From contig NZ_JAFIQU010000018.1 in the NCBI RefSeq assembly GCF_017355985.1, positions 78,364 through 142,363 on the forward strand: 64,000 nt of DNA, read 5' to 3'. Shown piece after piece: positions 1 to 9,076 of the stretch; positions within the stretch are counted from its first letter, which is position 1, and each line of letters begins with the position of its first letter. Made by a program: the position numbers and the translations under genes. This DNA comes from Arenibaculum pallidiluteum (GTDB lineage: Bacteria; Pseudomonadota; Alphaproteobacteria; Azospirillales; Azospirillaceae). The notes beneath the pieces are model-generated. The model was not told where the DNA came from. It ran no database searches and saw nothing but the letters and a program-made list of their open reading frames with translations.

Positions 1-553
1 CCAGCACCATGCCGACCGCGCCCAGCGGGCTGCCCCCTTCCTGGTCGCGGTGCGTGCCGCCGAAGAACAGCCCGAAATTCGCCAGCATGGACAGCGCGCC
101 GGCGAGCGTCGCCGCCACGGTCATGACCAGCGTGTCGCGGTTCCGGATGTGCGCGAGCTCGTGCGCGATGACGCCGGCGACCTCCTCCGGGCTCAGCATC
201 TGGAGCAGGCCGGTGTTCACGGCCACCGCGGCGTGATCGGGGTCGCGGCCGGTCGCGAAGGCGTTGGGCTGGTCACTGTGGATCAGGTAGACGGCCGGCA
301 TGGGCAGGCCCGCGCGGTCCGCCAGCGTCGCGACCATCCGGTAAAGGTCGGGTGCGCTGTGGGCATCGACCGGCTGCGCGCCGTACATGCCCAGGACGAC
401 CCTGTCCGAGTTCCAGTAGGCGAAGGCGTTGGTGCCGATCGCGAAGAGAAGGGCGATCAGCATGCCCTGCCGCCCGCCGATCAGGAAGCCCACGCCCAGG
501 AACAGGGCTGTCAGTCCGGCGAGGAGGATGGCCGTGCGGAAATACCCGGTCAT
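1..553 (-). CDS. htpX: Zinc metalloprotease HtpX, N-terminal part (cut by window edge)
   Basis: This is an M48-family membrane protease of protein quality control, acting at the inner membrane on misfolded membrane proteins. The visible 184 residues start at an ATG complementary to 551-553 and open with two hydrophobic stretches within about the first 50 residues, typical of HtpX. The zinc-binding HELAH motif lies at about residues 131-135, after the usual '[14 protein letters not shown]' type segment. The frame stays open to base 1, so the C-terminal part, with the third zinc ligand, is outside the window. It diverges from cobU. HtpX is usually about 280-300 residues, so roughly a third is missing. 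Identification is firm. Confidence 0.93.
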   Translation of the reverse strand, partial: MTGYFRTAILLAGLTALFLGVGFLIGGRQGMLIALLFAIGTNAFAYWNSDRVVLGMYGAQPVDAHSAPDLYRMVATLADRAGLPMPAVYLIHSDQPNAFATGRDPDHAAVAVNTGLLQMLSPEEVAGVIAHELAHIRNRDTLVMTVAATLAGALSMLANFGLFFGGTHRDQEGGSPLGAVGMVL

Positions 554-676
554 TGCCGTTCCTGCGTTGTTCGTTCCACACCATGATGTGATGTCGGCCC
601 GCCCCCTTCATCAAGACCCCGGGCCCGGACCGGTCCCGGAGCGGGCGCCGCCGGCCGCGCAGTGGACCGCGGGACG

Positions 677-706
677 TTGACACCGCCATCCGCCGGCACC
701 GATAGT
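677..706 (+). promoter_or_regulatory. Candidate sigma-70-type promoter for the cobU operon
   Basis: A perfect TTGACA (677-682) is followed after 18 bases by GATAGT (701-706, 4/6 match to TATAAT). The predicted transcription start, near 712-714, is only a few bases before the cobU ATG at 716, which would make the message almost leaderless. No cobalamin riboswitch elements are visible in 554-715. This is inferred from the hexamers alone. Confidence 0.35.
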
Positions 707-715
707 GCGCCCGCC

Positions 716-1267
716 ATGCCGATCCCCCAGCGTTTTCCCCCTGGCGTTCCTCCGGGCGCCAGCCTCGTCCTGGGCGGCGCCCGCTCCGGGAAGAGCCGCT
801 TTGCCGAAACGCTCGTCGCGTCGGGCCCGGAGCCGGTCTATCTCGCGACGGGCCGTGCCTGGGATGCCGAGATGGAGGCCCGGATCGCCGAGCATCGCGG
901 TCGGCGCGGCCCGCGCTGGACGACCGTCGAGGAGCCGCTGGACCTCGCCGGCGCGCTCGCGCGCCTGGCTGCCCCCGGCCGGGCGGTGCTGGTGGACTGC
1001 CTGACCCTCTGGATCACCAACCTGATGGTGGAGGGGCGCGCCGTGCCCGCCGCCTGCGACGAGCTGGTCGCGGCGGTGCCTGCGCTGCGCGGTCCCGTCG
1101 TCTTCGTGTCCAACGAGGTCGGCCTCGGCATCGTGCCCGAGAACGCCATGGCGCGGGAGTTCCGCGACCATGCCGGCCGTCTGCACCAGGAGCTGGCCGC
1201 GCGGTGCGGCCATGTCTGGCTGGTGGCCGCCGGCCTTCCCCTGACCCTCAAGGAGACGCCTTCGTGA
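716..1267 (+). CDS. cobU: Adenosylcobinamide kinase / adenosylcobinamide-phosphate guanylyltransferase
   Basis: This bifunctional nucleotide-loop assembly enzyme (CobU/CobP) phosphorylates adenosylcobinamide and then transfers GMP from GTP to give AdoCbi-GDP. The 183-residue product has the P-loop GGARSGKS at residues 20-27, and the conserved DCLTLW and SNEVG motifs further on; length is normal for the family. ATG 716 is preferred. An upstream in-frame start at 662 would add 18 residues of non-conserved sequence and lie before the candidate promoter. It is the first gene of a plus-strand cobalamin operon, and its TGA stop overlaps the GTG start of cobW (GTGA). Confidence 0.93.
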   Translation: MPIPQRFPPGVPPGASLVLGGARSGKSRFAETLVASGPEPVYLATGRAWDAEMEARIAEHRGRRGPRWTTVEEPLDLAGALARLAAPGRAVLVDCLTLWITNLMVEGRAVPAACDELVAAVPALRGPVVFVSNEVGLGIVPENAMAREFRDHAGRLHQELAARCGHVWLVAAGLPLTLKETPS

Positions 1268-2295
1268 CCCGCAAGATCCCCGCAACCGTGGTGACCGGCT
1301 TCCTCGGAGCGGGCAAGACCTCGCTGGTCCGCCACCTCGTCGCGAACGCCCGGGGCCGGCGTCTGGCGCTGGTGATCAACGAGTTCGGCGACCTCGGCGT
1401 CGACCGCGAGCTGCTGGCCGGCTGCGGCGACGAGGCCTGCCGCGAGGAGGACATCGTCGAGCTGACCAACGGCTGCCTGTGCTGCACCGTGGCCGACGAC
1501 TTCCTGCCCACCATCGAGGCGCTGCTCGCCCGCGTGCCCGCGCCCGACCATATTGTGATCGAGACCTCGGGCCTCGCGCTTCCAAAGCCTCTCGTGAAGG
1601 CCTTCGCCTGGCCCGAGATCCGCAGCCGCGTGACCGTCGATGGCGTGGTCGCGGTCGTCGACGCCGAGGCGGTGGCCGACGGGCGCTTCGCCCCCGACCC
1701 GGCCGCCGTGCAGGCTCAGCGCGAGGCCGATCCCAGCCTCGACCACGAGGACCCGCTGGAGGAGGTCTTCGAGGACCAGCTCCTCTGCGCCGACATGGTC
1801 GTGCTGAACAAGGCCGATCGCGTCGACGCGGCGACCCTCGACCGCGTGGCGCTGGAGATCTCGGCCCATCTGCGCCCGGCGGTAAAGGTGGTGACCAGCA
1901 GCCAAGGCCGCGTCGACCCGCTGGTGCTGCTGGGGCTGGGCGCCGAGGCGGAGACGGATCTCGCCAGCCGCCCGTCGCATCACGATGCCGAGGACGGCGA
2001 GCACGATCACGACGACTTCGAGAGCTTCGTGGTGGAGCTGGGGCCCGTCGCCGATCCCGCCGATGTCGAGGCGCGCATCCGGGATCTCGCGGGACGGCAC
2101 GACATCCTCCGGGTCAAGGGCTTCGTCGACGTCGTGGGCAAGCCCATGCGCCACGTCGTGCAGGCGGTGGGCGAGCGCGTGCAGCGCCACTTCGACCGGC
2201 CCTGGGCTTCTCCAGAGGAGCGGCGCAGCCGCCTCGTCGTGATCGGGCTGAAGGGGCTGGACCGCGCCGCCATCGAGGCCGGGCTCCGGGGCTGA
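1264..2295 (+). CDS. cobW: CobW, G3E-family GTPase of cobalamin biosynthesis
   Basis: CobW is a metallochaperone-type GTPase, thought to deliver cobalt to the CobN chelatase. The 343-residue protein has the P-loop GFLGAGKTS at residues 12-20, the family hallmark GCLCC at 70-74 (the CxCC metal site next to the GTPase switch), and an NKAD guanine-specificity motif. A His/Asp-rich stretch at about residues 237-250 precedes the C-terminal CobW_C domain. The GTG start at 1264 overlaps the cobU stop by four bases, which favours it over the upstream in-frame ATG at 1204 inside cobU. It sits directly before cobN, the usual arrangement in alphaproteobacteria. Confidence 0.94.
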   Translation: MTRKIPATVVTGFLGAGKTSLVRHLVANARGRRLALVINEFGDLGVDRELLAGCGDEACREEDIVELTNGCLCCTVADDFLPTIEALLARVPAPDHIVIETSGLALPKPLVKAFAWPEIRSRVTVDGVVAVVDAEAVADGRFAPDPAAVQAQREADPSLDHEDPLEEVFEDQLLCADMVVLNKADRVDAATLDRVALEISAHLRPAVKVVTSSQGRVDPLVLLGLGAEAETDLASRPSHHDAEDGEHDHDDFESFVVELGPVADPADVEARIRDLAGRHDILRVKGFVDVVGKPMRHVVQAVGERVQRHFDRPWASPEERRSRLVVIGLKGLDRAAIEAGLRG

Positions 2296-2296
2296 G

Positions 2297-5200
2297 ATGC
2301 ATCTGCTGGCCGCCCAGGCGGGCGCGGTCCCCGAGGGCGAGGCTGTCGATCTCGGCCAGGATCCGGCCGAGATCGTGTTCCTGTCGGCGGCGGATACGGA
2401 GCTTGCCTGCCTTGCCGAGGCCATGGACCGCCTCGGACCCGGGGTGCCCACGCTGCGCCTCGCCTCGCTGCTGCAGCTCGGCCACAACCTGTCCGTCGAC
2501 CTTTATGTGGAACGGGTGGTCGAGCAGGCGCGGCTGGTGATCCTGCGCGTGCTCGGCGGGGCCGGGTACTGGCCCTACGGGCTAGAGCAGGTGGCGGCCG
2601 CATGCCGGCGCCGGGGCATCGCGCTTGCCGTGCTGCCGGGCGACGACCAGCCGGATCCCGAGCTGTTCCGCCATGCGACCCTGCCGGCCGAGGCCGTGCA
2701 CCGGCTGTGGCAGTACTGCGTGCATGGCGGCGTCGGCAATGCGGTCGAGCTGCTGCGCTATGCCGCCTTCCTGCTGGGCGGCGCGCCGGAATGTCGCGAG
2801 CCAGCGCCGCTGCTGCGCGCAGGAGCCTACTGGCCGGGTGAGGACTCTCCGACGCTCGACGCTCTGCGCGCGCGCTGGACGGAGGGTCGGCCCCGGGCGG
2901 CCATCGTCTTCTACCGGGCGCTCGTCCAGGCGGGGAACACGGCAGCGGTCGACGCGCTGGTGCGTGCGCTCGACGCCGAGGGCATCGATGCGCTGCCGGT
3001 CTTCACCACAAGCCTTAAGGAGCCCCTGGCGGCCGGGATCGTGGCCGAGCTGCTGGCCGGCGCCGGCGTCGAGGTGGTGCTGAATGCCACGGCCTTCGCC
3101 GTCGGCCAGCCCGGTGCCGCGCGCAGCGCGACGCCCTTCGACGAGGCCGACTGCCCGGTGCTGCAGGTGGTCTTCTCGGGCGGGGACGAGGCGGCCTGGC
3201 AGCGCGGCAATGCGGGGCTGTCGTCCCGCGACATCTCCATGAACGTGGCCCTGCCGGAAGTCGACGGTCGCATCCTGTCGCGCGCCGTCAGCTTCAAGGC
3301 CGGCACCGAGCTCCACGCCCCGACGCAGAGCCGCATCCTGCGCTACCGCCCGGTGCCCGACCGGGTGCGCTTCGTCGCGCAGCTTGCCGCGAGCTGGGCG
3401 CGGCTGCGCCGCGCGCCGCCCGGGGAGCGGCGAGTCGCCCTGGTGCTGGCGAATTATCCGACCCGCGACGGGCGCCTCGCCAACGGCGTCGGGCTGGACA
3501 CGCCGGCCGGCGTGGTGGAGGCGCTGCGCGCCATGGCCGGGGCGGGCTATGCGGTCGCGGGCCTACCGGCGGATTCGGCCGCGCTGATCGATGCGCTGTC
3601 GGCCGGGGTCACCAACGACCTGTCGGCGCTGGACCGGCGGCTCGTGCGCGAGACGTTCCCGCTGGAGGCCTACCGCGGGGTCCTGGACGGGCTGCCGGAG
3701 ACCGCGCGGGCGGCCATGATGGAGCGCTGGGGCGACCCCGCAGCGGATCCCTTCTGCCGTGACGGCGCGTTCCGCCTGCCGGCGCTGCGTCTCGGCAACG
3801 TGGTCGTCGCGATCCAGCCCGCCCGCGGCTACGACCGCGACCCCGCGCGCAGCTATCACGATCCCGACCTGGTGCCGCCGCATGCCTATCTCGCCTTCTA
3901 TACCTGGCTGCGCGAGGGCTTCGGGGCGCATGCGGTCGTGCATTTCGGCAAGCACGGGAACCTGGAATGGCTGCCTGGCAAGGCGCTGGCGCTGTCGGAG
4001 AGCTGCTTCCCCGAGCTGGCGCTGGGCCCGCTGCCCCACCTCTACCCCTTCATCGTCAACGACCCCGGCGAGGGCAGTCAAGCCAAGCGGCGCGCCCAGG
4101 CGGTCGTGATCGACCACCTGACGCCCCCGCTGACCCGGGCCGAGAGCTATGGGCCGCTGCGCGAGCTCGAGGCGCTGGTTGACGAGTACTACGAGGCGGC
4201 CTCGGTCGACCCGCGGCGCCTGATCCCGCTGCGCGAGCGCATCCTGGAGCTCTCGTCCGCGACGGGGCTCGACCGCGACTGCGGCATCGTCCGCGGCGAG
4301 GAGGCGGGCTCGGCCCTGGCAAAGCTCGACAACCACCTGTGCGAGCTCAAGGAGCTTCAGATCCGGGACGGGCTGCACGTCTTCGGCCAGGCACCCGCGG
4401 GGGCGCTGCTGGACGACCTGCTGGTCGCCATCGCGCGCCTGCCCCGGGGCCGGGGCGAGGGGGGCGACGCCTCGCTCCACAGGGCCATCGCGGCGGACCT
4501 GGATCTCGGCTTCGATCCCCTGGACGCGGTCATGGCCGAGCCCTGGGCGGGCCCGCGCCCCGCTGTCCTCTCGGGCCCCGGGGCCTGGCGCAGCGCGGGC
4601 GACACCGTCGAGCGGATCGAACTTCTGGCGCGCGACCTCGTCGCGGGCGCACGGGCGGCCGAGCCGGGCTGGACGCGGACGCGGCAGGTTCTCGATTGGA
4701 TCGAGGAGGCGCTGCGCCCGGCCGTCCGCGCCTGCGGGGATGCCGAGATCGACGGGCTGCTGCGCGGGCTCGCCGGCCGCTTCGTGCTACCGGGGCCTTC
4801 GGGCGCCCCGACGCGTGGCCGACCCGAGGTGCTGCCGACGGGGCGCAACTTCTATTCCGTCGACATCCGCGCCGTGCCGACGCCCACCGCTTGGCATCTC
4901 GGCTGGAAATCCGCCGCCCGCGTCGTCGAGCGCTACGTGCAGGAGCACGGCGATTGGCCGCGGCGGCTGGCGCTCTCGGCCTGGGGCACCGCCAACATGC
5001 GTACGGGGGGCGACGACATCGCCCAGGCGCTGGCCCTGATGGGCGTGCGCCCGACCTGGGACACGGGCACCGGCCGGGTCACGGGGTTCGAGATCCTGCC
5101 GGCCTCGGTCCTGGACCGGCCGCGGGTCGACGTGACGCTGCGCATCTCGGGCTTCTTCCGCGACGCCTTCCCGGCACAGGTCGAGCTGCTGGACGCCGCG

Positions 5201-6031
5201 GCACGGGCCGTGGCCGCCCTGGACGAGCCGGACGGGACCAACCCGCTGGCCGCCGCCTGGCGCGCGGACGCGGAACGGCTGGAGGCATCCGGCATAGAGC
5301 CGGCCGAGGCCACGCGGCGCGCGGGTTTCCGAATCTTCGGATCGAAGCCCGGCGCCTATGGCGCGGGGCTGCAGGCCCTGATCGACGAGCGCGGCTGGCA
5401 GACCGAGCGGGACTTGGCCGAGGCCTACCTGGCCTGGGGCGCCTATGCCTATGGGGCCGGCGCCGAGGGCCGGTCCGAGCGCGAGCTGTTCGAGCGGCGC
5501 CTCGGCGCGGTCGAGCTGGTGCTGCACAACCAGGACAACCGCGAGCACGACCTGCTGGACAGCGACGACTACTACCAGTTCGAGGGCGGGCTGGCGGCGG
5601 CGGTGCGCACCCTGTCGGGCACCCAGCCCGCCATCTTCCACACGGACCATTCGCGCCCCGAGAGCCCGCGCGTGCGCACGCTTCAGGAGGAGATCGCGCG
5701 CGTCGTCCGCGCCCGCGTCGTGAATCCCAAGTGGATCCGCGGCGTGATGCGCCACGGCTACAAGGGCGCCTTCGAGATGGCGGCGACGGTCGACTATCTC
5801 TTCGCCTTCGCGGCGACGGCGCGCTGCGTGGGCGACCACCATTTCGACGCCGTGTACGATGCCTATCTCGGCGACGAGGCGGTGCGGGGCTGGATCGGAG
5901 AGGTCAACCCGGCCGCCCTGCGCGAGATGGCGGAAAGGCTGCGCGAGGCGCTGGACCGCGGCCTGTGGCGGCCGCGCTCGAACCGCGCGCATCAGGAACT
6001 GGAACGGCTGGCCAGGGGGGAGACGGCGTGA
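2297..6031 (+). CDS. cobN: Cobaltochelatase large subunit CobN
   Basis: CobN is the porphyrin-binding subunit of the ATP-dependent, late-insertion cobaltochelatase (CobN-CobS-CobT), which puts Co(II) into hydrogenobyrinic acid a,c-diamide. The product has 1244 residues, the usual full length (about 1250-1280). It carries the CobN/magnesium-chelatase H-subunit signatures, for example the FGKHGNLEWLPGK block near residue 550 and the IRGVMRHGYKGAFEM block near 1150. The ATG at 2297 follows the cobW stop by one base. The partner AAA+ subunits CobS and CobT are not in this window and must be elsewhere if the enzyme functions. Confidence 0.97.
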   Translation: MHLLAAQAGAVPEGEAVDLGQDPAEIVFLSAADTELACLAEAMDRLGPGVPTLRLASLLQLGHNLSVDLYVERVVEQARLVILRVLGGAGYWPYGLEQVAAACRRRGIALAVLPGDDQPDPELFRHATLPAEAVHRLWQYCVHGGVGNAVELLRYAAFLLGGAPECREPAPLLRAGAYWPGEDSPTLDALRARWTEGRPRAAIVFYRALVQAGNTAAVDALVRALDAEGIDALPVFTTSLKEPLAAGIVAELLAGAGVEVVLNATAFAVGQPGAARSATPFDEADCPVLQVVFSGGDEAAWQRGNAGLSSRDISMNVALPEVDGRILSRAVSFKAGTELHAPTQSRILRYRPVPDRVRFVAQLAASWARLRRAPPGERRVALVLANYPTRDGRLANGVGLDTPAGVVEALRAMAGAGYAVAGLPADSAALIDALSAGVTNDLSALDRRLVRETFPLEAYRGVLDGLPETARAAMMERWGDPAADPFCRDGAFRLPALRLGNVVVAIQPARGYDRDPARSYHDPDLVPPHAYLAFYTWLREGFGAHAVVHFGKHGNLEWLPGKALALSESCFPELALGPLPHLYPFIVNDPGEGSQAKRRAQAVVIDHLTPPLTRAESYGPLRELEALVDEYYEAASVDPRRLIPLRERILELSSATGLDRDCGIVRGEEAGSALAKLDNHLCELKELQIRDGLHVFGQAPAGALLDDLLVAIARLPRGRGEGGDASLHRAIAADLDLGFDPLDAVMAEPWAGPRPAVLSGPGAWRSAGDTVERIELLARDLVAGARAAEPGWTRTRQVLDWIEEALRPAVRACGDAEIDGLLRGLAGRFVLPGPSGAPTRGRPEVLPTGRNFYSVDIRAVPTPTAWHLGWKSAARVVERYVQEHGDWPRRLALSAWGTANMRTGGDDIAQALALMGVRPTWDTGTGRVTGFEILPASVLDRPRVDVTLRISGFFRDAFPAQVELLDAAARAVAALDEPDGTNPLAAAWRADAERLEASGIEPAEATRRAGFRIFGSKPGAYGAGLQALIDERGWQTERDLAEAYLAWGAYAYGAGAEGRSERELFERRLGAVELVLHNQDNREHDLLDSDDYYQFEGGLAAAVRTLSGTQPAIFHTDHSRPESPRVRTLQEEIARVVRARVVNPKWIRGVMRHGYKGAFEMAATVDYLFAFAATARCVGDHHFDAVYDAYLGDEAVRGWIGEVNPAALREMAERLREALDRGLWRPRSNRAHQELERLARGETA

Positions 6032-6651
6032 AGACCGAAGGCATGACAGAGGACGAGATCAACGCCCGACACGCCGAGAAGATGGCGAAGAAGAAGGCGG
6101 CGCGCGACCGGATGCTGGCCACCAAGACCATCGAGAAGGGCCTGCTGATCGTCCATACCGGCAAGGGCAAGGGGAAGTCCACGGCCGCCTTCGGCATGGT
6201 GATGCGCGCCATCGGCCACGGCATGCGGGTCGGCATCGTGCAGTTCGTGAAGGGCAAGTGGGAGACCGGCGAGCGCGCGGTGCTCGAGCGCTTCGCCGAC
6301 CAGGTGACGATCCGCACCATGGGCGAGGGCTTCACCTGGGAGACCCAGGACCGCGCCCGCGACATCGCCGCCGCCCGCGCCGCCTGGGAGGAGGCCAGGG
6401 CGCTGATCGCCGATCCCGCGCACCGCATGGTGATGCTGGACGAGCTGAACATCGTCCTGCGCTACGACTACCTGCCATTGGACGAGGTGCTGCAGACGCT
6501 GCGCGACAGGCCCGCTGGCAAGCACGTGATCGTCACCGGCCGCAACGCCAAGGACGAGCTGATCGAGATCGCGGACCTCGTTACGGAGATGGAGATGGTC
6601 AAGCATCCCTTCCGGGACGGCGTGAAGGCCCAGGCCGGCATCGAGTTCTGA
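6028..6651 (+). CDS. cobO: Corrinoid adenosyltransferase CobO (CobA-type, BtuR family)
   Basis: This enzyme transfers the 5'-deoxyadenosyl group of ATP to Co(I) corrinoid, forming the Co-C bond. The 207-residue protein has the family P-loop GKGKGKST at residues 45-52 and a basic KMAKKKAARDRM segment just before it. The LDELN motif of the BtuR/CobO fold follows. The GTG at 6028 overlaps the cobN stop (GTGA) and is preferred; the ATG at 6043 is an alternative, five residues shorter. It belongs with the late steps encoded by neighbouring cobN and cobQ. Confidence 0.95.
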   Translation: MKTEGMTEDEINARHAEKMAKKKAARDRMLATKTIEKGLLIVHTGKGKGKSTAAFGMVMRAIGHGMRVGIVQFVKGKWETGERAVLERFADQVTIRTMGEGFTWETQDRARDIAAARAAWEEARALIADPAHRMVMLDELNIVLRYDYLPLDEVLQTLRDRPAGKHVIVTGRNAKDELIEIADLVTEMEMVKHPFRDGVKAQAGIEF

Positions 6652-6675
6652 CCGGGCCCCGTTGCGGAGTGCATC

Positions 6676-7101
6676 ATGGCGGACAGCGCCGTTCCCGACT
6701 TCTTCGAGCGCTTTCCCATGCGGCGCGTCGACAGCGCAGGGCTGGACGGTACGTTGGCTGAGCCCATCGACGGGCCAGGGGCGGATCAGGGAAGGGCCGG
6801 GCCGGGCGCCGAGCCCCTGTCGATCCTGTTCCTGTGGGGACGGAACTGCCCCAACTGCGACATCGCAAAGCGGGCGATCCTGGCCGCGGCGGACCGGTTC
6901 CGCTGGCCCGGGGTCCGCTGGCTGCACGACAACGTCTACGAGGATTTCGACATGGCCACGCGCTTCGGCCTGCACGGGATCCCAGCCTTCCTGCTGTTCC
7001 GCGGCAGGAAGCCGCTGGGCCGGATCGTGAGCTGGCCCGGCGCCGACGAGTTCGCTGGCGCGGTCGAGCGGCAGATCGCGGCCGCCGGAGGGGCGCCGTG
7101 A
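6676..7101 (+). CDS. Thioredoxin-like protein inside the cobalamin operon
   Basis: This 141-residue protein has a thioredoxin fold. A beta strand (SILFLWG) runs into a CPNC redox motif at residues 58-61, followed by the helix and a cis-proline element in [16 protein letters not shown]. The first about 45 residues are non-conserved and there is no signal peptide, so it is probably cytoplasmic. It starts 24 bases after cobO and its stop overlaps the GTG start of cobQ (GTGA), so it is translationally coupled to cobalamin genes. CPNC differs from classical CGPC. Its role is unknown; redox support for corrinoid or metal-handling thiols is only a guess. Confidence 0.8.
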   Translation: MADSAVPDFFERFPMRRVDSAGLDGTLAEPIDGPGADQGRAGPGAEPLSILFLWGRNCPNCDIAKRAILAAADRFRWPGVRWLHDNVYEDFDMATRFGLHGIPAFLLFRGRKPLGRIVSWPGADEFAGAVERQIAAAGGAP

Positions 7102-8561
7102 CCCGCGCGCTGATGGTGATGGGCACCGGCTCGGACGTCGGCAAGTCGCTGCTGGTGGCCGGGCTGTGCCGGGCCTTCGCCCGCCGCGGCCTGCGGGTGC
7201 GGCCGTTCAAGCCGCAGAACATGTCGAACAACGCGGCGGTGGTCCCGGGCGGCGGCGAGATCGGCCGCGCCCAGGCGCTGCAGGCCCGCGCCTGCGGCGT
7301 CGCGCCCACGGTCCACATGAACCCGGTCCTGCTGAAGCCGCAGACCGAGACCGGTGCGCAGGTGATCCTGCGCGGCGCCGTCCTGGGCGCCATGCGGGCG
7401 CGCGAGTACCAGCAGCGCCGCGGCACGCTGATGCCCGCGGTTCTGGAGAGCTTCCGCCAGCTCGCGGCCGAGGCCGACCTGGTGATCGTCGAAGGCGCCG
7501 GCAGCGCGTCCGAGGTGAACCTGCGCGCGGGCGACATCGCCAATATGGGCTTCGCCGAGGCTGCCGATCTCCCGGTGGTGCTGGTCGGGGACATCGACCG
7601 GGGCGGGGTGATCGCGGCGGTGGTCGGTACCTGCGCCGTCCTGCCGCCCGCGGAGCGCGCCCGCATCCGCGGCTTCGTGATCAACAAGTTCCGGGGCGAT
7701 CCCAGCCTGTTCGACGACGGGCTGGCGGCGGTTGTCCGTCATACCGGCCTCGCCGCGCTGGGCGTCGTCCCCTGGTTCGCCGCCGCCGCGCGCCTGCCCG
7801 CCGAAGACGCGCTGGCCCTGCCGGGGATCGCCGAGCGGCCCGGCGCCGCGATCCGCGTCGCGGTGCCCATGCTGGCGCGCATCGCGAACTTCGACGACCT
7901 GGACCCGCTGCGCCTGGAGCCCGACGTCTCGGTCCGGATGGTGCCGCCGGGATCGGCCCTGCCGGGGGATGCCGACCTGGTGGTGCTCCCGGGCTCGAAA
8001 TCGACCATCGCCGATCTCGCCTTCCTGCGCGCGCAGGGCTGGGACATCGACCTGGAGGCGCACCGGCGCCGGGGCGGCTGGATTCTGGGGCTCTGCGGCG
8101 GGTTCCAGATGCTGGGGCAGCGCCTGGACGACCCCGAGGGGACGGAGGGACCGTCCGGAAGCGTCGCCGGCCTCGGTCTCCTGAAAGTCGACACGGTCCT
8201 GCACGGGGCCAAGACGCTGTCCGAGGTCTCGGGGACCCATCCCGCGACCGGGACCCCGGTGCGCGGCTACGAGATGCATATCGGGAGGACGCGGGGCCCC
8301 GGCCTCGCCCGCCCGCTGCTGGACCTCGACGGCCGGCCGGAGGGGGCGGTCTCGGTCTGCGGCCGGGTGATGGGAACCTATGTCCACGGAATCTTCGCCG
8401 AGGACCGCTTCCGCGCCGCCTTCCTATCGGCGATCCGCGTCCGCGGCGAGAGCGGGCTCGCCTACGAGGCCGAGGTGGAAGCCGTGCTGGACGAACTGGC
8501 GGATCATCTGGCCGGACACCTGGACCTCGACCGGCTGCTGGCCCTTGCGGCCGAGGTCTGA
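7098..8561 (+). CDS. cobQ: Cobyric acid synthase CobQ
   Basis: CobQ carries out the four glutamine-dependent amidations of side chains b, d, e and g on adenosylcobyrinic acid a,c-diamide, giving adenosylcobyric acid. The 487-residue product has the N-terminal dethiobiotin-synthase-like ATPase with P-loop GTGSDVGKS (residues 9-17) and the [10 protein letters not shown] signature. The C-terminal type I glutaminase-like domain has its nucleophile in GLCGGFQML (Cys333) and a YVHGIF histidine motif. The GTG start overlaps the upstream thioredoxin-like gene by four bases. It is the last gene of the cobU operon. Confidence 0.96.
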   Translation: MTRALMVMGTGSDVGKSLLVAGLCRAFARRGLRVRPFKPQNMSNNAAVVPGGGEIGRAQALQARACGVAPTVHMNPVLLKPQTETGAQVILRGAVLGAMRAREYQQRRGTLMPAVLESFRQLAAEADLVIVEGAGSASEVNLRAGDIANMGFAEAADLPVVLVGDIDRGGVIAAVVGTCAVLPPAERARIRGFVINKFRGDPSLFDDGLAAVVRHTGLAALGVVPWFAAAARLPAEDALALPGIAERPGAAIRVAVPMLARIANFDDLDPLRLEPDVSVRMVPPGSALPGDADLVVLPGSKSTIADLAFLRAQGWDIDLEAHRRRGGWILGLCGGFQMLGQRLDDPEGTEGPSGSVAGLGLLKVDTVLHGAKTLSEVSGTHPATGTPVRGYEMHIGRTRGPGLARPLLDLDGRPEGAVSVCGRVMGTYVHGIFAEDRFRAAFLSAIRVRGESGLAYEAEVEAVLDELADHLAGHLDLDRLLALAAEV

Positions 8562-8609
8562 TGCCGGATGCGACCTGGATTCTTGCGGTACTAACTGACG
8601 GGGTTGGGT

Positions 8610-8960
8610 ATGTCTTTCGAAGGAAGCTGCCACTGCGGTGCGGTGACTTTTACGGTCGAAGCGGATCTGCCGGGTGGCGCAATAAGCTGCAACTGTTCCC
8701 ACTGCCGTCGTAAGGGTTTCCTCCTGGCGTTCTTCCCGGCCTCGGCCGTGATCGTGAATTCCGGTGAGGATGCTCTTCTGAGCTACAGGTTCAATACCCA
8801 CAGGCTGAACCACCGATTCTGCCAGACCTGCGGCGTCCAGCCCTTCGCCGAAGGGAATGCGCCCGATGGATCGAGCACCCGGGCGGTCAATCTGCGCTGC
8901 GTGCCTGCGGTCGACCTTGCCAGGTTGCAAGTCCAGGAGTTCGACGGCGCCGCGGTCTGA
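8610..8960 (+). CDS. GFA / CENP-V-domain protein (Mss4-like zinc fold)
   Basis: The 116-residue protein begins MSFEGSCHCGAV, the N-terminal cysteine pair of the GFA family. A second pair (CNCSHCRRKG) and a third (CQTCGVQPF) complete the zinc ligands. The family was named for glutathione-dependent formaldehyde-activating enzyme, but most members, like this one, have no proven reaction. The ATG at 8610 is chosen over a TTG two codons upstream. It stands alone 48 bases after cobQ and its codon use is less GC-biased than cobQ, so it may be a separate unit. A strong hairpin follows. Confidence 0.85.
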   Translation: MSFEGSCHCGAVTFTVEADLPGGAISCNCSHCRRKGFLLAFFPASAVIVNSGEDALLSYRFNTHRLNHRFCQTCGVQPFAEGNAPDGSSTRAVNLRCVPAVDLARLQVQEFDGAAV

Positions 8961-9013
8961 GCCGACGCCGCATCGCGGGCGATGGCGTTGCGGTCCGGCC
9001 CGCGAGGAGGCCT

Positions 9014-9048
9014 GCAGGAGGGGCGGCGCCTCGCGCCGCCCCTCCTGC
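9014..9048. terminator. 15-bp hairpin between convergent genes
   Basis: A perfect 15-bp inverted repeat (9014-9028 with 9034-9048, 5-nt loop) lies between the GFA gene on plus and the chemoreceptor on minus. No T-tract follows on either strand, so it is either a GC-rich bidirectional terminator or an mRNA-stabilising stem. Confidence 0.55.
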
Positions 9049-9076
9049 GAGGCGTAAGCCGTGAGGCCGTTGAAGA

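Noticed and set aside
554..715. Possible cobalamin riboswitch before cobU
   Set aside because: None of the conserved elements (CCCCGCAACTG core, GCCACTG, GGGAAGG, AGCCAGGAGACC) is present on either strand.
838..2487. Long minus-strand open frame (about 550 codons) opposite cobU and cobW
   Set aside because: Antisense frame created by high third-position GC in strongly supported cobU/cobW; no protein family character.
4339..6027. Long plus-strand frame inside cobN in another frame, running into cobO
   Set aside because: The composition is Arg/Gly/Pro-rich shadow sequence of cobN; only its last 207 codons (cobO) are real.
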